This document shows, in pieces, positions 48,183-62,400 of a DNA stretch of 64,000 nt. A program made the position numbers and the translations under genes. This stretch comes from Viscum album (Eukaryota > Streptophyta > Magnoliopsida > Santalales > Viscaceae). The stretch is taken from NCBI GenBank assembly GCA_963277665.1, contig OY728123.1, positions 629,918,915-629,982,914 of the forward strand, in the 5' to 3' direction. The notes under the pieces were generated by a model, which saw nothing but the letters and a program-made list of their open reading frames with translations, had not been told where the DNA came from and searched no databases. Numbering within the stretch: position 1 is the first letter of the stretch; the number at the start of each line of letters is the position of its first letter.

Positions 48183-49129
48183 GAAAAATGTGGTGGTTAA
48201 TAAAAATCACTAACTCAACTGCATGAACACTGATTAATGTATAAGATTGATACTATCCCCAAGATCACAAAAGAAGTTAACCTGTCCATTATTTCAAAAG
48301 GTACGCAGAATAAAAAACTACCATGATATTTGAGATTATGAGGCATAATATTTTGAAATACAACATTGAATTCCTTAATTAAACTAAATGTTGTAAAATC
48401 ATCAAGGATCTTATTTTTAAAAACAATATTTTGAAAAAAATTCCGATATGATGTAACTTTTTCTTAATCTTGTATAAATGGTCTATTAATATGAATCCTT
48501 TTAACTAATCAAGAAATTTTCGAAGTTCAAGTTCAATATTATTCTACTTAATTATATCAGGAAAAGGAATTCATGTAGAATTATTTATAAACTATTTAAA
48601 TCAACTCAGGTTCATTCATAATATTTTATTTCCAATTATTTTTCATGATTATCATCACTTTATCATATTTACTATTAGGTGGAACAATAGGTGATACATA
48701 AATTTCATTGGGGAAGTCAATATTTGTAGTTGTTGTGGTTTTATTGTTTTGGTTATAACTGTCTTCAATAATTAAATTTTTGATATGTTTAATATTCCTT
48801 GGTGATTTTTGGTGAGTCAGGAGACCAATCCTAGTAATGATATCTTAGATATTATCCATAGTATTGACATAATTACCCCTTAGTAATTTACCTTTCTCTT
48901 GTTGATTTGTTCCCCTAGCATGTTTTCTATATTTTAAATAATTTTTTTTGGAATAAGATTTAATTTTATTAGAATAATATTTGGTTTTTTACGTATTAAA
49001 TTGAGAATCTCATCTTTTATCTTGAGAATCCATTATATTGATAATTTGGTATAGCTTATAAAAAATTTGGTACTCAAGGTTCCCTTGAGTATTGGAAGGT
49101 ACATCCCTTGGTTGGTTTTGGAATGTTTT
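48183..49129 (-). other. Spacer between Tat/Athila gag and protease
   Basis: In this lineage gag and pol are one long frame with a variable, poorly conserved stretch here. No motif could be read. Confidence 0.4.
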
Positions 49130-50020
49130 CCAAGGATGTTGTCAGTAACTAGTGGGTAGTAGGTCTAAGAACCAACGACTCCTTCCAATAAGGGTTTTGA
49201 TGATTTATATAACCTTGGCTGTAGTTATTATAAAAGGGATCAATCCTTGGATATAACCAAGGTGCATAACCAAAAAAGTAGGCGTCCTATGGTAGTTAGG
49301 ATGTAAAAGAATCATTAGGAATATATATTTAGAATTTCTATACATGTCATATTGGTGGTAGTCCTCCCCTTGTGAGATTTTATTATTTTTATTATAAAAA
49401 CTGGCAACATTGAATTCAACTGGGTGAACGTGATTATTCTCTTTTAAAACTATATTCATTCCCTTAGAACACTTATTCTATGATTTATGTGAAATTATTT
49501 GGAATATTTTTTACGTTATTAATTAATATTATTACTAAAATCCTTTTTAGAAGCTTCATCAACTAAGATTTGATGATATGGGGTGGGAATATTATAAAAA
49601 GTTCACATAAAGAACTTTGGAGTACACTGGTTATATGAACATTATCTAAGAACACACCTCAAGATCTTCCATGAATCATGGAACAAAACATAATCATTTT
49701 TCAAAAATCCATCGATCTTAAACCTAATTTCAGTTATTATTCTTCGTTGAAGATATTTCATTATAAAGTAATTACATAATTGGTTCTAAGAACTTAAAAT
49801 ATCATCATATAACTATTATAACCATGACCTAGAATTTCCCTTTATAAAGATTGGTAAACCACAATGTTTTATCTCTTCTTTGATATGTCCTCTTAAATAT
49901 AGCTGCTTCACCACATATTAAAAATATCTAAGGAAATCCAAATATTCTACATTAGTATGCCCATTATATAGTGGAATCATATAATGGTGTGATTGTTTTA
50001 TCTCATAATTTCATTCCCTG
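49130..50020 (-). pseudogene. Tat/Athila gag, decayed
   Basis: From about 49,900 the minus strand gives HIKEEIKHCGLPIFIKGNSR followed by SWLY, then (about 49,740-49,620) FKIDGFLKNDYVLFHDSWKI. These correspond to the gag patterns RLxLFPFSLxDKAxxWL and FxQxxxESLYEAWERFKDLLRxCPHH. Near 49,260-49,185 it reads DPFYNNYSQGYINHQNPYWK, the lineage's NPYSNTYNPGWRNHPNFSW repeat. Together they identify the capsid protein and its downstream segment. Confidence 0.75.
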
Positions 50021-50250
50021 GGTGTTTTTTGAATAAAATACGGATTTATAGAAATGTTTGGTCCTTAAAGGTTTCTAAAGACAACTCTATTATCTAAATC
50101 TGAAGAGGTTGATGATTCAAAATTAGATTTTTTTTATTATTCATATTTTTAAAATTGTCACCCATTTTATCTTTTTTTTTATTTTTAATATTTGGTTAGT
50201 CAATTTTAATTTCTGAAATAATAGGTTCTAATTTTCTAGCCCATGATATG

Positions 50251-53200
50251 GTGTGTATGAACACACATAATCAATATTTTTTCACGATAAGTTCAATTTT
50301 TATAATTTCATTACATGGAATTTTGTAATTTTTTTTAGATTTTTTTATTTCTGAAATTTATATATTTTTCATAAGAGACTCATTTTTCACTAGAAATTGT
50401 CTCAAAATTTGATAAAGTAATCATAAAATAAGTTCAAATAATTTATTTATTTATTTATTTAATATAATATAGATAGTGTATAAGTAGGAAAACCACAAAG
50501 AAGTCATTAGTGATAACAGTGACAATGAAAGACACAAGAACACTCCAAAAAACAAGTAGAAAAAGAAAAAAACTAAATGAAGTAGTAGTGGAAGAAAAGA
50601 AAAAGGTGAAAAATTATTAATTAAAGGGATGCCAATTAATTAGTTTAACAATGCTCCATTATTTATGAAAAAATGTTTCAATGGAAATTTGTTTTAAGGA
50701 TTTTGACTAGACTTTTCTGTATGTTAAACTATGAATGAAATAATTATTCCAATTAGAAATTATAGAATTAGTTATATAAAAAATGGTAAAACAAATATTC
50801 AATAGAATCAATTTTCTAATTAATTATTTTATGCTATTATCACAATAAATATATTATTATAATATTAGAAATGAATAAAAAGTTCTAAATTATTCTAATT
50901 GAGTGTAATTTTCATCAAACTTCAATGAAATAAAATATATGAAAATATTCAAGAATTAATTTGATAGAAAAGAAATCCAGGATTAAAATTTATAGAGGAA
51001 AAATTAAAAATTTTAACATGCTAAAATTGTTCTTATTAAAATAATATCAATAAAACATAATAGAAATTTCAGTACGCAAATAATTTATAATATCTGTAAA
51101 AGGAAGTAAGTGAAGTAAGATATGAAATGTTTTTTATAAAGGATCTCTTTTGCTAACTCAACCTATAATTCATTGCCTACTTCTTGCCTCCTAGACCCCA
51201 CTCTCTCTCAAAAAAATATATAAAAAATAAAGATTAAGCCCTCATTTTTCTTTTTCTGGATACCACTTTTTTGTATGGCCAAAACCCCCAAACTAAATTT
51301 TCTAATATCACATATTAGTCTTCACAGTATTATTATTTTTCTATTTTACTTCTTTCACTACCACCATTATTTTACTAAAACTCTTCAACAAAGTCTTTGA
51401 AAACTACCAATTTTCTGAATTTAATTGTCCAGTAAAAAGTAATTTAAATATAAATAATTTAATTCTAGGAAATTTATTGTCTAAATCAGCCTCTATCTCA
51501 TTAGTTTTGGAATTAAATTTTCATCTTCCCATTTCCACTTTTATCAAAATTTTCAAAAAAAAAATGATCGAACAATGAGAAAAAAAGTTTGTACAATGTT
51601 TTTATAGTTGTGTTGGGAAATATAGACTTATCCTCCTCCAATACAACTTCATAAAAATTAAAAATATAGTTTTCCTAGAAATAGAAAATGGAACAACTTC
51701 ATCTTATTTTTTGTTCACCCCAACATTAAAATGATAGACTCATTCATGAACTTATCCCTCAAACTCACACAACATTATTTTATTTGGGATGATTTGGATC
51801 CATAAATTATCACCAAGTATTATACCCATAATTAGGGTTTCCAAAATCATTGTGGAATATCACAATGGGTTAATCAGAAATCCATTTGGTGTAGATATTC
51901 CTAAATAGATGTGCTCGAGAAAACAGACACATGATAATCAAGATTTCTCAAATGAACCAGATCATCATGGGACAGTCATATTTGAATCAGAATCTCTATT
52001 AAATTTTTGACACTTCCTCAACAAGCCAAGAATCTAATTCCTTCAGATTCACCAATCATAGAACTAAAATTGGTATGCTCATCTACACTATACATGATTG
52101 GAATTCTACTTTCTCAAATCTAAGTTATCCACTAACATCAGATTAATTAATTAAATCATTAACTTACTTTTTGTTCATTCATAATGAAATATCAATCGAT
52201 GTCAACTCATCTAAATATAATAAGTATAATTTCATATTATTCTTCAATGTAGGGGATTATGTAGAAATTCTCCAAATCATGTGTGTCCTGTGCATCAAAT
52301 AATTTATTTTTCCTCATTCGAAATTGATGTTCAGCTTCAGATCTAGTGTCTTCACTATCATCATTTAATGTATCATCCTCTATAAAAATTAGTTTATACT
52401 CCCCTTACATGAAATGATGATCTTGGAATTTTTGTTACATATAATTTTTTTGTTCATTTGAATCTCCTTGTTTTTTTGTTAACTCAATATTGGGTAGCCT
52501 TAGTTGGTTTGGGTTCCAACATCAAGCATGATTATTATTTTTCTGATGATTTATATTATTATCTTAAAATTTATCTTACAAGATGAAAACAACAATATTA
52601 CATAACAATCTAAATTAATTCAATGATATAAGAGGTTTGTTAAATATTTTATGGAAATACTAAAAGTGTCCCTACGTTCTAAATAATATTTTGGGATGCT
52701 CTGTGGTGGAATTCTCTAATGCAGCTGACATTTTATCCTATAGATAAAAAGTCAATATAAGAAATCCTCTTAAATGGATCTATTTTCTGAATTATCATTC
52801 AAGGATGCTATAAAAGAAAATAAAAATAAAAATAAATAATTATAAATGAAAAAGAATAATAATAATAATAATGACACAAAAAATAATAATTTCAAAATAA
52901 AAATTCTGGAAATATTGTAAAATACAAAAATTAAACAAATTCAATTATAATACTTAAAAAAAAATATTTTAAATAATATCGGAGAATGTAAAAATAAAAA
53001 AAAATAAAAAAAATATACATTATAAAATCATTTACACACTAAATTAATCAATTTTCACATGAAATTAAATAATTTTTAAATTAACACTAAATAAATCTAA
53101 AAATTGTAATTAATCACTTGAATACGTATTTTTTTCATTAAAAATACATTAAAAACAAAATAACCAATGTGAAAAATGGAATGAAATATAAGACACATCA

Positions 53201-54439
53201 CTAAGGATAATAAACAAGGTAAAGAAGCTCTGGATTTCATTACTTGGTGTTCTAGAGACTACTCACTTGCTTCATCTTAATAAATAATGAATGTGAAATG
53301 TGCCTCATGTCTGAAATTGTGGTATGCGATGAGATCAATTTAATTATTTATACTCATTAAATTTTGTATTATTATTTTCAACCTCTTATATATGCTATAT
53401 GGATCTCTTCAATACCTGATAACAACTTTAAAATTAATTTTTGTGAACCAACTTTAGAATTTTTAGGATAATTTGAAGAAGTATAATCATTTTTTAAAAG
53501 ATCAAATTTATAATGAAAAATTTGATATGGTTTTAAAAATAAATAAATAAATGAACCTTATGAATTTTGAATATCAAATAAAGTATCTTAAAAATTATAT
53601 ATAACTATCAATATATGTTGATCAATATCTAAATATGATTTTTGGAATTTTGATATATTTTAATGTAATTCCATATTTTTTTTTTCAAAACTATATAGTA
53701 TCGAAAAAATTCTAAAAGTAATATTTTTTTAAGGGATGTTCCAATTTTTTTTTAACAATTGTAAAAAATTGGGACATTTTATTTAGGAATTTAATTTCAT
53801 GAATGATAGTTATGATAGGTGAAATATCATTAATCTCTCATCTTACTTAATTTTGGTAAACATGTATTGATTCCAAATACATTATTATCTTACATAAGTG
53901 GAAAAAAATTATGGTAGAAAATGACTTAGTCACAAGATCATTTATAGGAAAAATGTGTCAAGAAAAAATTCTGAGAGGGTACTTTGTATAATGATAGAAG
54001 TTTTTAGAGGCACATGCATGGTTAATTTTCTGAATTCTATCATATCAAATAATTTGGGGGATCACATATTACATTCAAAGATGATTCAATAAGTAAAATT
54101 TCCCGGATTGTTATGATTGACTTCTCTAAATATAATTCAATTAAATATGTTTAACATGTAAGTGGGCTGAACCATAATTTTCCTTATATTAGTAAATCAT
54201 GTTATCGAATTTCAGAATAAAATTTTGAAATTATTTTTAGGTTTTTAATATAAAAGTAAAATATTTATTTACCACATCTCCTTTTCAAAATGAATGTATT
54301 ATATATTTATAATATCTTTAATGATAAAATATTAAGTGTTTAAGTGATAATGATAATGAGAATTGGATTTGGAATATGCTCCTTGGTCATTATAGAACAA
54401 AGACACCAGTCAATCTCAAGTGTAATCATGTACTATGAG
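50251..54439. other. Unassigned interior: Tat/Athila 5' end and copia gag/protease remains
   Basis: AT-rich, with simple-sequence stretches such as 'ttatttatttatttattt' (50,441-50,460) and an 'aataataataataat' run (52,856-52,872). It should hold the 5' LTR and leader of the Tat/Athila element and copia gag and protease, but no border or motif was secure in either strand. Confidence 0.3.
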
Positions 54440-55260
54440 ATTTAAAAAAAATTCTTTCTTATATAGCATTGTAAGTGGACCTTTCCAATTCGGTAAGAAA
54501 CAAAAATATTCTATCAAATTTTAAAATTAATTTTCCACCTCTAACTACTTAAATATTATACACATATATATTTTGGTTCCAAGTAAATTCATAGCTTTAC
54601 GTTAAATATTACACCTTTCTAATTATTATATATTATAATAGTTATATTTTAGATTATTTTTTTATCTTAGAAATTAGGCTTGAAAAGGCCTGAACAAATT
54701 TTATAGGAAATTAAAAAATGATAAAGGATATAAGATATTATCCCTTAGAAGTGACCGTGGTAGAGAGTTAAATTACAAAACAAATTTGTGAAACTATTTC
54801 CTTATATGGTTATCAATATTCATTCTCAACTTATATAACACCACAACAAAATGGGGCTCTTTAAAGGTGAAATAAGACCCTGAAATAGGTTTCTATAACT
54901 ATTATAAATTAAAATTAACCCCCAAAATTATTATATTTTAAGGTGGTCAATAATGGTTTCTATATCATTATTCATGTTCTTCTAAGAAACATCCTTTGAA
55001 AAACCTCTTATAAACTTTGGAAATTAAAACTTATTAAACATTGATATTTTGGGGTTTTTTGTTTGTAAATGTTATATCTTTAACTCCAAGGGAAAAAAAG
55101 TATTTTTGACTCCAAATTTGATTAAGTTATCTTTTTTGGGTTTTCAAACTCAATTAAAGCTTACCGAGTATTCAATAAGAATACCTAAACCATAGAATAA
55201 TCGATTCACAAAATTTTTAGGAAAATATAGCTAAATTTTATCAACATAGTGATGTTGAAA
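54440..55260 (+). pseudogene. Copia integrase, decayed
   Basis: From 54,470 the plus strand reads SGPFQFGKKQKYSI, then FSTSNYLNIIHIYILVPSKF (family CxxCxxGKQxKxSF...STSRPLELLHIDLFGP). At 54,747-54,775 it reads LRSDRGREL (family IRSDxGxEF, with a catalytic Asp). At about 55,030-55,150, ILGFFVCKCYIFNSKGKK and SFLGFQTQLKLTEYSIRI match the integrase end HLKVFGCxCYVxxxKxK...FLGYSxxxKxYRVYN. Several stops are present. Confidence 0.8.
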
Positions 55261-56350
55261 TTGACCTAGATAGTTTCAACATACCTAAGACTCTACCTTG
55301 TAAAGACATAAAAAGTGAAAAAGGACCCATATATTCTCTATTACCTAAATTATCTATAAAAAAAATAAGACTATCCCAAAGATATGTTTATTGGTAAATT
55401 ACAATTCTTAACATTTACTAGAAGGTTTATATTAAATAAGATTTAAAATCAAGATTTTATCTCCCACATTAAAACTGAAACCCATGTTGAGACTATTAAT
55501 AATGAAAATGGGATACTTTTCATGTAATAATATATGGACTAATTTCAATGGAACAATGCTTGGATTATCATAGAATGATCCAATGATCATCCCATTAATG
55601 ATATAAAATGGGAGTTTCAAAATTAGAAAGATGATTAGGCAAATATCACATATAACGAGGATATACTAATTACTAAAGTTTATAATAATGAATAAGGTAT
55701 TGATTATAGTTTTTTTATTTCTCATATTTATCAAATAGAATAAATTAGATTCTTTTTGAATTCTCTTCTCACTTAGATTTATATCCTTTTCAAATGGATT
55801 TTGAAAGTTATATTCTAAATGGTTCTTTATTAAAATATTTTTTGCGGAAAACCACTAGATTTTGATAATTATAAAATTATAAACCATATTTCTATGTTAA
55901 ACATATCTATCAATGGATTTATAAAATCATCTTAGTATTGGTATGAATGGTTAAAAAATTTATTTATCAACTAATTTTACAAAGGAATGAGTTGATTCCG
56001 AAATTTTATTAATTTTTTGCATGATTTATTGATTTTAATATTTATATTAATGATTTTATATTGTGATCAACTAATGTATCTATTTATTATGAATTTTATG
56101 ATTAAATGAATAAAGTGTTTGAAATTATCATTACAGGATTACTCATATTCATAATTAGTTTTCATGTTTTTAAAAAATATTGACTGAAACATTCGAAACA
56201 AATGTAAATAAACTAATGATACTTCATTTTTTTGGAATATACCTTGATTAAGAAAGAAGTTATCCTATGAGTGGTACTTGTAAAATAAATTTGGATGAAT
56301 ATGGTTAACTAGTTAAAAGAACATTACAGAAGTTGAGCATGAGTATTTTT
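55261..56350 (+). pseudogene. Copia reverse transcriptase, decayed
   Basis: Near 55,793-55,835, QMDFESYILNGSLLKYFL follows the copia RT motif QMDVKSAFLNGxLxEEVY. Near 55,930-55,970, WYEWLKNLFIN follows AWYERLxxFLL. Near 56,020-56,110, LLILIFILMILYCDQLMYLF occupies the place of LLIVQIYVDDIIFGSTNxxL, with the catalytic DD lost. All are in the plus strand and in order. Confidence 0.75.
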
Positions 56351-56659
56351 TATCTTATTTAAACCTATAATATTAATATCATTAGTGTTTTCATTTGTTC
56401 TAATTTTATATAAAATATAATGGAATATAATTTCAATGCACTAAAAATAAGTTCAATAAATTTGAATGTATATAAAAACATAATGTTATTTATCAAATGT
56501 ATATATCTTTTGAAATCTCTTGTTTTTTATATTGATTTTTGGGGTTTACCACCAGATATGAAAAGTAACTGTGGGACTTGAGAACAACTATAAAATCCTT
56601 TGTCTCATAAAGAATTAATAATTCTAACTGTGTTTCTATTTTTAAATCTTAGCTGTAAT

Positions 56660-56965
56660 TAAAATATTTGGAGAGTTTTTTTGACCAAGTAATATCTAAA
56701 AAGCATAATATTTTAGTCTACGGCCTTATAAATCACCAGGTCTTAATAAAAGTTGAAATGAATAATGAAATTGGTATATCTAGAAATTTTATCCATCATT
56801 GTTGCACTAATCACATCGATATATGGCACCAAATTCACTATGATCACTTTTAAAATGGTGACATCATTCCAAATTTTGTTTTCCTTGGCCCTCAGTTAGA
56901 TATAATCCTCAGTAAAAAACGTTGTACGAAATTTCACAACCCATATTAAAAGAGTCTTTGGTATG
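56660..56965 (+). pseudogene. Copia RNase H C-terminal region, decayed
   Basis: In the frame 56,668-56,853, ILVYGLINHQVLIKVEMNNE, then HCCTNHIDIWHQIHYDHF, followed by a stop and NGDIIPNFV. This corresponds to the family end PIFCDNTSAINLxKNPVxHSRTKHIDIRHHFIRDHVxxGDIxxxFVxTxxQLADIFTKPL. The HIDI core is intact, the catalytic positions are not. Confidence 0.8.
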
Positions 56966-58289
56966 ATTAGAATCTGGTGCATTTTCCTTAAATTTGGTAA
57001 GCATGAGTTATTCTTTGTTTTTAATAAAATATTTTAATTTTTTTAAAAATTATAATTTTTTTTAAAATATCATTAAAAATGTTTTTAAAATTTCCATTAT
57101 TTTAGTTATATATAGTGAGTGTGACATTATAAAAAAACGTTCCTTCCTAAATATAAACAAGTTGATGTGGTTTTGGTATAGATTCACCCAAATGTTATTA
57201 CCTAAAAAAGGGATGGATGGATTTTCAATCTAATATTCACCATGGGAACACACAGTTTATGTTTACATCATACCTTATTTAACACTTATAGATAATTCGA
57301 TTTAGATTATTACCATAATATTTTAAAACCGTAATGATAGGATATAATTTATTAGTTAAAATAACACTTTAATTTTTTATATATCAATTATTTATATTAT
57401 TTAATGGTTTTTAAATATTACCTTATTAAGATTTTATATATTTATGAGCATATAAATGGATCCTTATTTTTGTAAGGAATTAATATAGGGGGAGTTACTC
57501 TTGTTAGAAGTAAGTTGTTCTTAGTGGAGACAGTCCTTTTTAAATATTAATTTTATTTAAACTGTTTTCTTACAAAGGGTTATTATAATATTTAGCTTTA
57601 TTTTCATTTATCATTAGAATCTATATTCTTCTAAAAATTTAATTTTATATCAATAACTATTTTAAAATTTGGTTAATTTAAAAAAATATTAATTTATTTT
57701 TTCTATTTAATTTTGTCTCTCTCTAGATCATTTATGATAAAAAAATTAAATTATTTATTTTTTAATTGTTAATAATTTCAAGATAATTTTTATTTATAAT
57801 AATCACTTCTCAATCATTTATACAAGTTTTTTTGATTACCGAAAAGTGGTTATAAATTCCATGTATGGATAAATTCATCGTAAAAGATAAGAAAGTGAGA
57901 CACTCACTTTACCCAATTTACATTATTTATAAGTTATTTTAAGAAATTAGTTTTTTCAAAAAGGATGAGAAATTAACGATATTCTTATGAAATTATGGTT
58001 TTAGGAAATATTTTTTATAATGGTGGATAATTATTTTTAAAAGGATGATAAATTTTTTATTTTACAAAGGGGAGACTATTTATATTTTAAAATGACACAA
58101 AAATTTATTCAAAGGAAATTTTTATATGTTTTGGGAATGATTATTCAAAATAAAACTAATCCAATCATACTTTTTAATTATTCTTAGTCCTGTATATGTA
58201 TTAATAAAAAAGGTAGAGATTTTTTAATGATAAAAAATAACCTATAATGATATACCCATTTAAATTTAGTATATTCAAGTTATTTTTTT
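56966..58289 (+). other. Copia 3' untranslated region, AT-rich
   Basis: Between the end of pol and the 3' LTR. No second frame (such as the env-like frame of some SIRE elements) is recognisable. The last part (58,300-58,330, 'gagagaagataca' and 'aacaaggaatt') is mildly purine-rich. Confidence 0.4.
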
Positions 58290-59400
58290 AAATATCATGG
58301 AGAGAAGATACATAATAAAAACAAGGAATTAAATGGTATAAAGAAGAGATTATTGAATGTTCATTCCATTTGGGTTCACCGACCAACTGAAAAAGATGAA
58401 TTGTTCAGCTGGTGGAATTGGAATAAAGCTCCAAATTCATTGGATGTCCAATAGATACCTGATGGAATATCACAAAATAGGTGAAGGAATTAGAAGATAG
58501 AATCCTAGATTTTGAAATACTACATGATACTCAATAGATATTTCTGAAAACATGCGGGTGTCTATAAAAGTGTTATTTATTTATTCCTTATTGATACTGA
58601 TCTAAAAATTAATTTCTCCAAAAACTACTCTCTCTTCATTATTTTTACTATTTTGGGGCACACCAACATTAAAAGTGAGGGACATAGGTTTCTTATTAAA
58701 ACTACTAAAAGTAATCAAATTTTTTCTATGGTTTATAATTACGAACATTAAAATGCAAGGGTAAATTATAATTCTAGTTTATTACTAGAAACAATTAATA
58801 CGTAAGGGATATGTTTTTATCTTTTCAACCATTAAAGATAATGACTAATACATTAAACCCTAAAGTCATTGAGTTGTGAGACATAAGGGTCCATATAGGG
58901 TTATTTTCAAACCTCAATACCAAATTTCATACATTATTTAATTTTTGAACTTTTATTAATTAATTTAATTTACTAGCTAATAAATAAATTTATTAATCCA
59001 TCAATCAATAAATCATTTTATCTTTGAAATGATTTTTAGAAATACGGTTCTTATAAGTTCCTACTATTATATTTGTTTCAAAAATTCTTACATTTTCTTG
59101 AAATCTTTTAATTATAAAAAATGGTTTTTCGTCATTTAAATATTAGTTTAAAATTTTGTTTTCAAATTAAAATTAACCCACTATTACCAATTATCATATT
59201 CTTTCATCAGTGGATGTTGTGCGATGTTTGTTCAAAGTTGTGAGAAAGTGAAAGTAGTATGAACTAGAGGGATTTACCTAGAAACTATATGATAAATTGA
59301 TACTCATATTATGGGTGAGAGTAGAGCTTCATGAAACTATAAATTTAGTGTAAGAAAAAATTATTAAAGAGTTCATGTATATAATATTATCAAGGCTTAA
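58290..59400 (+). repeat. 3' LTR of the copia element
   Basis: Counterpart of 41,290-42,500, with the matches listed there. It is clearly diverged from it, so the insertion is old. The right border could lie anywhere between about 59.1 and 59.5 kb. Confidence 0.6.
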
Positions 59401-59499
59401 TGCACATAGTTTAGTTAAGATACGAGTGAGCTTTCAAAGTGTGGCTAGTAGCGAACTTCCCATTATGAAATCAGTTGGTTTGGTATATTATCAAATTTC

Positions 59500-62400
59500 A
59501 TTTATATGATCTTCAAGTAATAATCTAGTTATGTTATGATAAGTTATTTTAATGAATTAGTATTATTCATTAATTATATTTTATAGAGCTATATTCAATA
59601 TAATAATATTATGTAATTTTTCAGTCAAAATGGTAAAAAGATTTATTTCTAACCAAATTGGAGTTTCGTGAATTATATTATTCTATTTAAAATATCAATT
59701 TAAAGATAAAAATTTAATTTGACAAAATAATCTTATTTGTTGAATACCTAATGCCAAATTTAGATGAGGTAATTTTTTTTATAATTTTAATAAAATTTTG
59801 ATTTTTCAACAAATACAGAAAAATAGAAAGTTTTAATTGAGTAAATTTTTTTTCAAGTATGTTTAAATTAAAATAATATTTGAGATTAATTATTAAATTG
59901 ATTTAATTTTTTTATAAGAAAAATGAAATTATGTTCTTTTTAATGAATTTTATACTTGAATTCGGTATGAATATATTTTCATAGTTAAAAATGAAATTTT
60001 ACGAAAAACCATTTTTATCATGTTTAACTTTTTTAATTTTAAATTTAATTATAAATAATTTAGATATTGATGTTTGAAAATTTAATTCCATATTTGTAAT
60101 TAGGACACAAAAATTTGGCAAATAAAGTATTTTTATTTTTTACTGTTATTAATAGTAACCATAATAAATGTTTGTTATAATTTTGAAGGTATGATAGGTT
60201 ATTTATGGTTAAAAATAATGTGTTAAGCCATAACTACATTCCAAAACATGTTTTTATTTACTTTTATGAGGATATATCATCCATATTAATCCAAAAGTTT
60301 TAATATATGTCTTATTTTGTCCGTTTATATTTGATTTTAACCACTTGTTTCATTTATCATATTTTTTTTTATTTTCACAAAGGGATTAAAAAAAGTTGTG
60401 AATGAAAATTAATGGTTATGTTGAGATTAATGAAACAATGATTATTATTTTAAATTACTTATAATTTTATTTATTATATAATTTCCTTAAATATTACACA
60501 ACATAGACTCAATGTTTGTAAAAGTAGTAAAAAACCATATAAATGATTTTCCAAACACAAAAATTAAAATTTTTGTGTTATTTATAGTTTCCCTATAATT
60601 TTATAGATTAATATTTCACTTTAAGGATATTTTAGTGGTTTATATTATAATTCATTGATTTGAATTATATATTCAATATCATAACAAATAAATAGTTTCA
60701 AAAATTACATTAATGATATTTTATAATAAATAATTATTTATTAAATGATTTAAATTTTTAAAATAATACTCTATAATGATATTTAAATCCTATATGATTG
60801 AAATAATAATACAAGGTCCATTTATTTTAATTTTTTACATTTATTGTTAATTTATTTACCCTTAAATAAAAAACATTGATATCCCCGTAATTGTTAAAGG
60901 TGTTAATAGAAGGTTAAAACAATGAAATAAGGGTAAAAAAATAATGTAAAATTTTATAAATTTAAATTTATGATATTATTTGGACCCATAATATTCCTAT
61001 ATTATAATTATATAAACATGGAGCTACTTTAACACTTAATATAATTTATAATAATTTAATACATTTTGATGTTTCTAAAATGCTCCTCCCCTCACTTATT
61101 AAAGGTTCCACTACTCATTTATTATTTACACCTTTTGAGCACTATAGATTATTTAGGACCTATAATTATACCATATTAACATCCATTAACCAATTATAGA
61201 TATATTTTATTTTATATTATACAACACTTTGAGGGATTATTGTTTAAATAAAATCATGTTGTCTGGGGAGGAGGAATAGCTTTTAACCAAATGTTTTAAT
61301 TTTATTTCTTCTTCTTTCAACTAAAAATATTATTAAAACATGGTGAAACAATATAAAAATTACCTACATCTGTTAATTTTTTTATATATTAATTTCATAG
61401 CCTATATACTTCTCTTTCTTCCATAAAATGTGAAATGAAACAATTATTCATGTTTAAGGAGGATTATCGCCTCATCAACCGATGTAATTTGTTATCAGTT
61501 ATCACCTATCAAGGATGTTTACAATGGTGTATTTATTGTATAAATATGATATTTGTGAAAGAGTTATCATTATTTAAATATAATATATCTTATAATTTCA
61601 TACCATTCCATCCTTTTAAGAATGATAATGTCATTACTGTGTATGTGTGGTTTACCACCTATATAAAGCGATGTGATACAATTTTCTTAAACACATAACA
61701 TAAGTGATATATATAAATTTAATTAAATAAATAATATTTTATTTATAACATAATAATAATATTTTAATTGTAAAATGATGCTTACCTTCTTTGGGTCATG
61801 TTATTTAAAAATGGAAACATTACCCATGAATACACACGATATACCCTCTCCAAGATTGTAATATCGTTCATTTTTCATTACCATATCTCATGGTAATTTT
61901 TAAAAGTATAATTTAAGTGAAAAGATTATAAATATTTCATGATTATTATTATATATATGATTAAATAATTACCTTTTTGGCCATAATCAACTTACCAAAG
62001 TCGTTTGAATATATGAGGCAGATATCGTCGAAACATAATGCAGGAAGAGAATTGATCATATAATCATATATAACATCGAAACTGACAATTAGGAAATTAA
62101 AAAATATATAAAGGTTCTTCATCAAGTAAATAATTAACACATGTTTATTATTGTGGATAATATGGAGTGCACATGATGAATTAGACTCACGGTAGGGAAA
62201 AAATACCTTAAAATTATCCTTTTTAATTATTTTAATGATTTTTTAAAATATTTTTATTAAATTTATATATTTGAAAAAATTTATTTTTTATTTTATTGAT
62301 ATAAATTAATAAGAAAGGAAACTGTTTTATTTATTAATTTTTTTTCAAAAGGAACATTTTATGTAATTTTTATCTTTCTTTATAAAACATAAAAGGAATG

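Larger units (their letters stand above)
44600..50250 (-). mobile_element. Tat/Athila-type Ty3/gypsy element, minus strand, nested in copia
   Basis: In transcription order: gag (about 50,020-49,130), protease (48,182-47,916), RT (about 47,260-46,650), RNase H (46,337-46,065), integrase (45,900-44,690). Just after pol, the minus strand near 44,655-44,622 reads 'agtgcttcatgggagtcatcaca', resembling a post-pol sequence often seen in this lineage. The order and spacing are near normal, so the coding part is collinear though full of stops. The LTRs were not resolved; the true element is longer than the range given. Confidence 0.8.
41290..59400 (+). mobile_element. Ty1/copia retrotransposon with a nested Tat/Athila element
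   Basis: Paired LTR segments at about 41,290-42,500 and 58,290-59,400 and plus-strand integrase, RT and RNase H remains at 54.4-57.0 kb, in copia order (integrase before RT), define the element. The pol resembles the SIRE/Maximus group by motif style, which is a tentative subgrouping. At least 5.6 kb of the interior is a later antisense Tat/Athila element. The gag and protease are not recognised; they should lie in 42.5-54.4 kb. Confidence 0.75.
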
